Position numbers and translations under genes: made by a program | Assembly: GCA_023433615.1 (NCBI GenBank) | Contig: JAEZCJ010000020.1 | Coordinates: forward strand, 1-64,000 | From: Bacillota bacterium | Lineage (GTDB): Bacteria > Bacillota > Bacilli > Paenibacillales > Paenibacillaceae | Length of the DNA: 64,000 nucleotides | Direction of reading: 5' to 3' | Notes under the pieces: model-generated | Databases searched by the model: none | Told to the model about the DNA's origin: nothing | Seen by the model: only the letters and a program-made list of their open reading frames with translations | In this document: piece after piece, positions 55,359-61,161 of the stretch | How the letters are laid out: every line of letters starts with the position of its first letter | Position numbering within the stretch: the stretch's first letter is position 1

Positions 55359-55739
55359 ATGGACGAGTTCACTTTAGAATCAGGACAGATTGTGCGTATT
55401 GCCTATCATGCTGTGAAGAAATGTTTTTCAATAAGACACTTAAAAACTAGAAAGGTTATTGGATATACGAATCGCATCGTACTACGTGATGTCTCCTTTA
55501 TCGTTTCCCAAGCAGGGAGGAACAGAGTTTTACGGGATCGCGAAAAGCATGTCCATGCTTTTATGATTGGTACCTATGAGCCGAACATACAACAACTTTC
55601 CCGCAAGAAACATGGTATAAATTCAGAAGCGTACTATAATCCATATACTACTTTAATGTTTATTAATAGAAACACGAATGAATCATTAACTTGTGCTGAT
55701 CTTGCTATTTGTGAAGAACGCCGTGTGTTTTACCGATAA
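55359..55739 (+). CDS. Small conserved-looking protein of unknown function, linked to the ssp operon
   Basis: A 126-residue protein with GGGGAG ahead of ATG 55359. It begins with a beta-rich part (FTLESGQIVRIAYHAVKKCFSIRHLKTRKVIGYTNRIVLRDVSFIVSQAGRNRVL), a basic loop (LRDREKHVHAFMIGTYE) and a YYNPYTTLMFINRNTNESL segment. The order and density of aromatic and basic residues suggest nucleic-acid or nucleotide binding, but I cannot name a family. It stands 85 bases after sspD, ends before a good terminator, and has the AT-rich composition of the ssp genes, so it probably came with them. Confidence 0.7.
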   Translation: MDEFTLESGQIVRIAYHAVKKCFSIRHLKTRKVIGYTNRIVLRDVSFIVSQAGRNRVLRDREKHVHAFMIGTYEPNIQQLSRKKHGINSEAYYNPYTTLMFINRNTNESLTCADLAICEERRVFYR

Positions 55740-55757
55740 GGCGGAATCATTCCAATA

Positions 55758-55791
55758 AATGCCCGCGTGACTCGAATTGTCACCGGGCATT
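55758..55791 (+). terminator. Terminator closing the ssp-linked unit
   Basis: AATGCCCG (55758-55765) and GTGAC pair with GTCAC and CGGGCATT (55784-55791), with one bulged C and a seven-base loop. A T/A-rich tail follows. Confidence 0.75.
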
Positions 55792-55813
55792 TACTTAATA
55801 ATTGGGGGATCGT

Positions 55814-56299
55814 GTGATAAAGCATATTAGGACTTGGTCGAAAGACGTAGGTATTCCAAATTTCATAGCACGAAAAGAAGTTGACTGGTCTGTGTTTCAT
55901 AATGGGACTAACATTCCTTTTGAATTTCACGTTGAATTTATAGAGGCGAACAATGGTGATGAGATTGAAATTGGTGAAAAAAGGAAATTGGTTCTAATTG
56001 TAAATGATATAGAGTACGAAGCCACTCTGATCCAGCTCAATATGATATCGAGCAAAAGATCTGCATTACATATCCGTTACTCCGGAAATAAAGAGTATAG
56101 GGAATTGCTGACTCAAGTATTTCACCACAGCTATTCATATTTGCAAAATGCACGCGCCGGTTCGAATGAGATTGGAAAACGTCAATTCTTTAGACTACCA
56201 GATGGACAAGCAGAGTATATTGAGTTTTATTCAACAGGTGTACCTTATCGATACATCGTAAGTTTCATTCCGTTTGGATATAAAGGGAAGTTAAAATAA
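55814..56299 (+). CDS. Hypothetical protein, beta-rich, possible DNA-binding domain of restriction-enzyme type
   Basis: GTG 55814 is chosen because GGGGGA lies five bases upstream; the frame begins at TTG 55802. The 161-residue protein has FHVEFIEANNGDEIEIGEKRKLVLIVNDIEYEATLIQLN followed by LHIRYSGNKEYRELLTQVF. This reminds me of the beta-rich specificity domains that precede nuclease domains in some restriction enzymes (pattern of a short basic strand, IEYxAxLxxLN, then an L-x-R-Y strand), a weak resemblance. No nuclease motif is present. It is AT-rich like the ssp genes and separated from the next gene by 95 bases. Confidence 0.6.
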   Translation: MIKHIRTWSKDVGIPNFIARKEVDWSVFHNGTNIPFEFHVEFIEANNGDEIEIGEKRKLVLIVNDIEYEATLIQLNMISSKRSALHIRYSGNKEYRELLTQVFHHSYSYLQNARAGSNEIGKRQFFRLPDGQAEYIEFYSTGVPYRYIVSFIPFGYKGKLK

Positions 56300-56394
56300 C
56301 GTTGCTCGCCCTACATTGTGAACGTATTTGTGTCAGCTCAAACAACGAGAATTGCCGTTTAACGCTAATCACCGAATGAACAGGAGGGCAGCCA

Positions 56395-57195
56395 TTGATC
56401 GCAGAGATCTATAACAAAATTTCGAGCAGTGGAAGCAATCTGACTGACCGGCTGGAGGATAAACTGACTGGCGATTTCTTCGGGGCGCTGAGGTATCTGC
56501 CTTATGAGTGCGGGCTGAAGCCTATTCTGGAGGCGGTTCGATTCCACAACGAAGCGGACCGGGCAGAATGGCTGCGGACATTGGACGGGCTAGAAGCTTA
56601 TGCGGTCGATTATGTATTCTGGCCTAATCATGATGAAGGCGAGATCGACCTTTTGCTTAAGCATACGGATGCTTATATCGGTGTCGAAGTGAAATATCGC
56701 AGCTCACTGTCTTCAGTTGATGAGGACACCGGAGAGCTCGCTCCCAGCATCACGCCTGAGAACAGTAAGAATCAACTCGCCCGCTATGCACGTATGCTAG
56801 CCGATGTCGCCGGGACACGGGACAAGTACCTGGTCTTCCTCGCGCCGTATGACATTCTATTCCCTGTCGAGGCTGGCATTCGGGAGAATCCAGTCATTGT
56901 CAGCAGTGTTAAGGTTGGATTCCTGGGCTGGCAGGATGCACAGGCAGCCTTGTTCCGGATCGATCGAAGCATACTGCCTCACTGGCAGACGCTGATTATT
57001 ACGGATCTCATTGATCTCTTGCAGAAGAAGCGCTTGACTCGATATGCTGGCCTGCCAGAATCGTTGATCCATACAGAGCTATCGAACGATGTGTATCGAT
57101 TCACCATGAGTAAGGCTTACGGTGGCGCTGGTTATAGTTGGGCTGTTAATCAAGTGATCGGAGATGACGTGTATGTCTACGGGAGAACGGAATAA
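56395..57195 (+). CDS. PD-(D/E)xK-type nuclease-like protein
   Basis: TTG 56395 has AGGAGGG six bases upstream. The nuclease core is visible at residues 75-105: GEIDLLLKHTDAYIGVEVKYRSS gives Asp, then Glu-x-Lys on the following strand, and SKNQLARYARMLADVAG is the usual Gln-containing helix after it. LVFLAPYDILFPVEAG continues the fold. About 266 residues. Its G+C content is back at the high level of the core genome, unlike the ssp genes. The next gene overlaps its end by 23 bases, so the two form a pair, plausibly a defence or repair unit. Confidence 0.78.
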   Translation: MIAEIYNKISSSGSNLTDRLEDKLTGDFFGALRYLPYECGLKPILEAVRFHNEADRAEWLRTLDGLEAYAVDYVFWPNHDEGEIDLLLKHTDAYIGVEVKYRSSLSSVDEDTGELAPSITPENSKNQLARYARMLADVAGTRDKYLVFLAPYDILFPVEAGIRENPVIVSSVKVGFLGWQDAQAALFRIDRSILPHWQTLIITDLIDLLQKKRLTRYAGLPESLIHTELSNDVYRFTMSKAYGGAGYSWAVNQVIGDDVYVYGRTE

Positions 57196-57775
57196 TGGTG
57201 AGAATATTACGAAGGCGCTGAGCGTCTTGCTGGAGACTTATGCGAATATCGATCTGTTGTTGGTCGAGATGGATAAGGTAGCGGAGAAGGCTGGATTCGT
57301 TGCGCATACGTCACGGTTCATGCGCTGGAAGTCCGATGTCGACTACAATGGATGGTTAGTGAAGAGTTTTATTAAGATCTATCAGCCCGAAGGAGATAAC
57401 TACTCGGATAGGGTGAAAGATTTGAGGGCCGGCGATCTCCATGCGGTGGATATCGATCTCGAGAACGATTACCCGCAGATCTGGCTCAGCCGTCATCGCT
57501 TCGATTACAGCGGCTGGACGCGGTTACCGTCTACGTCGGAGCATTGGTTACTCTCCTACCCGTTGTACGACGATCCTGGTCTCTTCTCGATAACGGAAAT
57601 AGGTGATCTATGGAGAAGCGTCCCAACGGAGAAGGCTAGGAAGAACTACTGGGGGATCCGAGGCTCCGTGGCGCTGTCGATCCCGCTTGTTACAGTTACC
57701 TCCTCGGAGACGATTGAGACTGAAGTGTTTGACAGATTGAAATCGCTGCCGGAGCCTTGTTCATGCATAGGATAG
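57173..57775 (+). CDS. Hypothetical protein coupled to the PD-(D/E)xK nuclease
   Basis: ATG 57173 has GGAG nine bases upstream; ATG 57164 is too close to it. The 200-residue protein begins with a helical part (ALSVLLETYANIDLLLVEMDKVAEKAGFVAHT) followed by MRWKSDVDYNGWLVKSFIKIYQP, an acidic stretch (DLHAVDIDLENDYPQIWLSRHRFDYSGWTRLP) and beta strands. It ends in PEPCSCIG. I do not recognise the family. Tight coupling to the nuclease suggests a partner or inhibitor of that enzyme. Confidence 0.65.
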   Translation: MSTGERNNGENITKALSVLLETYANIDLLLVEMDKVAEKAGFVAHTSRFMRWKSDVDYNGWLVKSFIKIYQPEGDNYSDRVKDLRAGDLHAVDIDLENDYPQIWLSRHRFDYSGWTRLPSTSEHWLLSYPLYDDPGLFSITEIGDLWRSVPTEKARKNYWGIRGSVALSIPLVTVTSSETIETEVFDRLKSLPEPCSCIG

Positions 57776-57797
57776 TGCGTATTATCTTTGATTTACA

Positions 57798-57826
57798 TTG
57801 TTCAATAGCATAATCCATGTTAAGAT
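57798..57826 (+). promoter_or_regulatory. Predicted promoter of the antisense RNA of the type I toxin-antitoxin module
   Basis: TTGTTC at 57798-57803, an exact 17-base spacer, and TAAGAT at 57821-57826. It fires toward the 3' end of the toxin gene. Confidence 0.55.
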
Positions 57827-57832
57827 TAATAA

Positions 57833-57955
57833 TAAATGACCAAGCGCGGGAACGCTTGGCCAGCACAATTGGCTTGAATGGGTTTCCCTTCAGGTCATTA
57901 TAACCAAGTAAACCCACCTTTGGCCGAAGAAACCTTGGGGTGGGATTTTACTTTC
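57833..57955 (+). ncRNA. Predicted antisense RNA antitoxin overlapping the 3' part of the holin-like toxin mRNA
   Basis: An RNA started near 57833 would run to a hairpin with stems CCCACC (57913-57918) and GGTGGG (57939-57944) followed by ATTTTACTTT, so about 120 nucleotides. It would be complementary to the 3' untranslated part of the toxin mRNA and its stop codon (57948-57950). This convergent overlapping layout is that of TxpA/RatA and BsrG/SR4 of Bacillus. Ends are estimates. Confidence 0.55.
57840..57859 (-). terminator. Predicted terminator of the toxin mRNA
   Basis: CCAAGCG (57840-57846) and CGCTTGG (57853-57859) form a seven-base stem over a six-base loop; on the minus strand it is followed by TCATTTATTATT. 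Confidence 0.6.
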
Positions 57956-58043
57956 TCTTGTAGTTATTCCCGATGTATGTTAAAAGTGCAATGACAAAGG
58001 TTGCAAATGTGATCATGATGATTATCGCATCTTTAACTTCCAT
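57948..58043 (-). CDS. Holin-like type I toxin, 31-residue membrane peptide
   Basis: A 31-residue peptide: short charged start MEVKDAIII, a single membrane segment (IMITFATFVIALLTYIG) and a basic tail NNYKRK. This is the pattern of the putative holin-like toxins (TxpA/BsrG type) of Firmicutes. AAAGGAGGTGA, close to a perfect anti-16S match, stands just before ATG 58043, so it is translated strongly when its mRNA is free. A consensus-like promoter lies at 58101-58129 and a predicted antisense RNA covers its 3' end. Overproduction of such peptides damages the membrane. It sits between the defence genes and the amidohydrolase gene. Confidence 0.8.
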   Translation of the reverse strand: MEVKDAIIIMITFATFVIALLTYIGNNYKRK

Positions 58044-58100
58044 GGCTCACCTCCTTTCGAAGGATAACCATGCCCACCCAAGATTCAATTGTACTTTTAT

Positions 58101-58129
58101 ATTCTACCTCTATGCAGCTATGGGAACAA
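58101..58129 (-). promoter_or_regulatory. Predicted promoter of the holin-like toxin
   Basis: On the minus strand TTGTTC (58129-58124), an exact 17-base spacer, and TAGAAT (58106-58101). The transcript would start near 58094, about 50 bases before the start codon. Confidence 0.65.
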
Positions 58130-58164
58130 GTGTTTGTTTATAGGTTTGTATAGTCATGGCCATT

Positions 58165-59280
58165 TTAATTTTCCCCCTCAATCTCCCACTCCAGCTCCAG
58201 AATCAACTCATTCGCCATCCGCTTGTTCAAGCGATACGTCTCGAACCTGCCAGCCTCCGTGGACAGCTTCTTAATCTGCTCGATCTGCGAAGCAGTCGGC
58301 GGTTGCTGCTCTACGAGCCGCTCGTAATTCTGGTAGGCGACTTTAACCGCAGTCTCTGGCGTCAGCAGATCAATGATCTCATACAAGCCTTGTGCAGCCT
58401 CGTATCGTGACAGTCCATAGCCAGAGTCCGTCGAGAGCATGAATCGGTCCGGGTACTGCTCGATGACAGGCACGAAGTCCTGGAGCGTATTGGTGCTGTC
58501 GCGGCTATAGGCCGTGAACCCCGCGAAGAAGTCGATGTACAAGTTCGGATGCTTGGCAAGCAAGGCCCCGATATTCGACGGTGGATTATACGCATTGGCA
58601 TGGCCGAAAATCATGTTTGTCTCCCGATGCTGCTCCAGCGCTTCCTCCAGGTGGAGGATCGGCAAGCCGTTAGGCGGGTCGATATGCAGCAGGATCGGCG
58701 TGCGATACTCGGCCGCAAGCTCGTAGATCTGCGGCAAATAGCCGTCGTTCGGGTGTTCAGCCTTCCATTCGAGCTTGGAGACGACAGGCGAATAAGTCGA
58801 GGCAGCGGCGATCTCCCCAATATTGAGGTACCCCTGCTCTAATCGCTCCTTCACATACGTGACACCTGCTTCTTCATAGATCGGGAAGCCTGCGAAGGAC
58901 GGATAGACGTGATCCGGCTCCGCTTGATACTGCACCCACGCCTCATTATCCGTTACTTGTGCGTAAGGCTCGGAGATGCTGCCGAACAGCACGATGCGGT
59001 CGATCCCGTATTGTCCCCAAGTCTGGACGGCAATCGGATTCTCGACGTCATGGTTGTGAATGTCGATGAGCGGTAGCTCCTGATAGAGCTCTTGCAACAA
59101 CTGCGCTGAACCCCGATTGGCTCGAAGAGTGCGGATCAGCGCGAAGTCGTCCGGATTCGGCTTGTAGTCGGTATACGACTCCACGATGACTTCCTTAGCA
59201 CTCGGATTGTTCGTGCAGCCGATCAAGAGCGCGAGGGCGGTGCTCACGATGACGATGAATGCCGTACGGCCATTGTGCAT
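58165..59280 (-). CDS. Lipoprotein amidohydrolase (TIM-barrel, amidohydrolase-2-like)
   Basis: Start ATG 59280 has GGGGGA about ten bases upstream; ATG 59289 is directly against it. The signal peptide ends in LLIGC, so the protein is a lipoprotein. The enzyme shows DIHNHD near residue 75 (two metal His), LLHIDPP, IFGHAN and STDSGYG near the C-terminus, the order of metal ligands in metal-dependent amidohydrolases of TIM-barrel fold. It hydrolyses an amide, lactone or similar bond outside the cell; the substrate is unknown. It is transcribed toward the toxin module, with 120 bases between. Confidence 0.82.
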   Translation of the reverse strand: MHNGRTAFIVIVSTALALLIGCTNNPSAKEVIVESYTDYKPNPDDFALIRTLRANRGSAQLLQELYQELPLIDIHNHDVENPIAVQTWGQYGIDRIVLFGSISEPYAQVTDNEAWVQYQAEPDHVYPSFAGFPIYEEAGVTYVKERLEQGYLNIGEIAAASTYSPVVSKLEWKAEHPNDGYLPQIYELAAEYRTPILLHIDPPNGLPILHLEEALEQHRETNMIFGHANAYNPPSNIGALLAKHPNLYIDFFAGFTAYSRDSTNTLQDFVPVIEQYPDRFMLSTDSGYGLSRYEAAQGLYEIIDLLTPETAVKVAYQNYERLVEQQPPTASQIEQIKKLSTEAGRFETYRLNKRMANELILELEWEIEGEN

Positions 59281-59398
59281 GCTGTTCATTCCCCCTTAAT
59301 ATGAGGTATACTCGCATCATGACAGATTGGAATAAGATGGAGGTTATGGAGAATACATCTTCAGCATACCATTCACTGACGAAGGAGGAAATGATGGA

Positions 59399-60337
59399 TT
59401 GAAGGTTGTCTATGAGAAGAAGAACGGCATCTCTTTTCTGACTGCATATGGGATCATTCTCGCGTTATTGGCCGTGGCGACCTGGTTGTGCATGGATGTG
59501 TTCCAGTTCGAGTTCATGGACATGTTTTTCGGCGGGTTTGCCTTAATCTTGCTAGTCATTCTCGCTTACTATTGGATGAACAGCAAGAATTATTGGGGCA
59601 ATCTCGGCCGCACGCGCAGGACATTCTATGTCGCGTTCCTGCTGCTGATGGCAGTCGGCTTCATCATGGACAAGCTGGACTATACCGATTGGGCGCTGAT
59701 GGCGCAATTATCGGCATTGGCGGTGTTCGTGGACCTCGCCGTGTTCCAGACGCCGAACATCTTGAAGATCTGGAGCGCGGAATTCAAGCATGAAGACGAG
59801 ATTCGGGAAGCGTTGGTGGAGAGCAAGCACACGATTGTTCGCAATGCGAAGAAGGTCGAGAAATTCACCGAGGTTATCAAGTGGACGGATTTTCATCTTG
59901 CGGCGCTTCCCGTCCCGACAACGCAGGAAGAATATCAAGTGCAGCTGGAGGAGTACATCAAGTATTACAGTTCGACGTTCGGATTCGCGGTCTCATTCTT
60001 CCTCTTCCCGGCCCTGACGCAAGACGTGAGTCCGAGCAAGGGGAGTCTCCAGCTGCAATTGAGGAATGTAAGCATTCGCCATGCCAGACAGATCGCGGGG
60101 GAAGAGAAGGAGCAGTTGATTGCCAAGCTGACCGATGGCGAGACGACTCCGATTCAAGAAGACAAGCTGATCGTCATCCCCTATTATGGGGCGTTCTACA
60201 GCATGCTTGTCACGCTGGAGGCCAAGGATGTCGCGGTAGACGCGATCGATGCCTCCCATATCTCCAATATGCTCGTGATCTTCGATTGGTATATGGCGGA
60301 CGCCGAGTCTGTCGATGCAGACGATGATGCAATCTGA
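59399..60337 (+). CDS. spoIISA: SpoIISA-family toxin, membrane protein
   Basis: A 312-residue protein with three to four membrane segments in the first 115 residues (for example SFLTAYGIILALLAVATWLCM, FFGGFALILLVILAYYWM, TFYVAFLLLMAVGFIMDKL), then a soluble GAF-like domain (RNAKKVEKFTEVIKWTDFHLAAL ... DKLIVIPYYGAFYSMLVTLEAKDVAVDAID). This is the layout of SpoIISA, which disrupts the membrane in Bacillus. The start is TTG 59399; AAGGAGG is ten bases upstream, and a tiny frame ATG-ATG-GAT-TGA (59391-59402) overlaps it. The antitoxin-like gene follows 49 bases on. Confidence 0.82.
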   Translation: MKVVYEKKNGISFLTAYGIILALLAVATWLCMDVFQFEFMDMFFGGFALILLVILAYYWMNSKNYWGNLGRTRRTFYVAFLLLMAVGFIMDKLDYTDWALMAQLSALAVFVDLAVFQTPNILKIWSAEFKHEDEIREALVESKHTIVRNAKKVEKFTEVIKWTDFHLAALPVPTTQEEYQVQLEEYIKYYSSTFGFAVSFFLFPALTQDVSPSKGSLQLQLRNVSIRHARQIAGEEKEQLIAKLTDGETTPIQEDKLIVIPYYGAFYSMLVTLEAKDVAVDAIDASHISNMLVIFDWYMADAESVDADDDAI

Positions 60338-60386
60338 TCCCTGCCGTGGTAGAATAAGGGCAAGGAATTCGGAAGGAGGATGTCAG

Positions 60387-60566
60387 ATGAATGACGGGCA
60401 AGTTGTTCGTACCCCCAGTCGGAAGCCCTCCGGTATTCGCAGGAAGAGGAAGGCTCCATTCTCCTCGGCCGTTCGGCCTGAGACGCATGTGCGCGTATCC
60501 GAGGCCTTCAAGTCGGTCATCCAAGCCAATGACAGAGCGGTAACGATTCTCTACAATAATAAGTGA
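60387..60566 (+). CDS. spoIISB: SpoIISB-type antitoxin
   Basis: A 59-residue basic protein with GGAAGGAGG seven bases before ATG 60387. The N-terminal half is Arg/Lys-rich (RTPSRKPSGIRRKRKAPFSS), the second half resembles the SpoIISB end (VRPETHVRVSEAFKSVIQANDRAV). It directly follows the SpoIISA-like toxin, as in Bacillus, where SpoIISB binds the soluble domain of SpoIISA and blocks it. A terminator ends the pair. Confidence 0.75.
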   Translation: MNDGQVVRTPSRKPSGIRRKRKAPFSSAVRPETHVRVSEAFKSVIQANDRAVTILYNNK

Positions 60567-60581
60567 TCCTGAATAGACGAC

Positions 60582-60615
60582 AGGGCGAGGGTGAACACCC
60601 CTTGCTCTTTTTTTT
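60582..60615 (+). terminator. Terminator of the spoIISA-spoIISB unit
   Basis: GGGCGAGGG (from 60583) pairs with CCCTTGCTC (to 60607, including G-U pairs), followed by eight T at 60608-60615. Confidence 0.85.
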
Positions 60616-60681
60616 GCGTGTGACTAAAACTCCTTCGATTGTATAGCATAGCTAATATGACGATGCGGGAGGAGGGTAAAT

Positions 60682-60828
60682 ATGGGACTGAAGCGATCCA
60701 TTAAGCGTGATCCCAATAAACCGGAGACCAAGAACGGGGATTGGGGCTTCCGAGGAACGCTGACGCGCATTAATCGAGCTATCGATCTGCTAGATAAGAG
60801 GCAATCCAGGCCCCCCGCCGAACATTGA
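60682..60828 (+). CDS. Small hypothetical protein, 48 residues
   Basis: GGAGGAGGG precedes ATG 60682 by five bases, a strong ribosome binding site. The product is hydrophilic and basic (MGLKRSIKRDPNKPETKNGDW at the start is too long to be chance-like; then GFRGTLTRINRAIDLLDKR). No signal peptide or membrane segment is present. I do not recognise it. It is separate from the SpoIIS pair by a terminator. Its last 50 bases overlap a frame on the other strand. Confidence 0.6.
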   Translation: MGLKRSIKRDPNKPETKNGDWGFRGTLTRINRAIDLLDKRQSRPPAEH

Positions 60829-61048
60829 GCAATGACTGCACCTCATGATCCTTCAGCAGCTGTTCGATCACGACGAAGTCGTACAGCTCCTTCCTGAGGC
60901 AATACATGACGACGACATCGCGCAAATTTTCGGACTGATCGAATAGTCGGCCGCGCACAGGCGCCGGGGCAGCGAGAGGCGGATGATACTCGATCTCCGA
61001 TTCACGATAGCAGGTATCCCCCTATTAACAGGTTCAAGTTCTCGGCTC
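60779..61048 (-). pseudogene. Possible remnant of a gene on the minus strand
   Basis: An open frame of 89 codons with G+C-rich, biased codon use and protein-like sequence (LFDQSENLRDVVVMYCLRKELYDFVVIEQLLKDHEVQSLLN), but no ATG or ribosome binding site at its 5' side: upstream it meets a stop and a hairpin. It reads like the C-terminal end of a lost gene. It could also be chance. Confidence 0.35.
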
Positions 61049-61072
61049 AGGCTAGCGGGAACTTGAACCTTT
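61032..61072. terminator. Perfect 12-base inverted repeat ahead of the ABC exporter
   Basis: AGGTTCAAGTTC (61032-61043) and GAACTTGAACCT (61061-61072), with a 17-base loop. It is 90 bases before the exporter start, with a short T-rich tail on the plus strand (TTATC). It may be a terminator, an attenuator or an operator. Confidence 0.5.
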
Positions 61073-61161
61073 ATCGTTCCAGTCGAAAATTGGAGAATCT
61101 TGCATTGCCAGCTACTTACATCTGCTGTAATCTAGTTGTACTAGAGGGCGGTGCATCTCAG

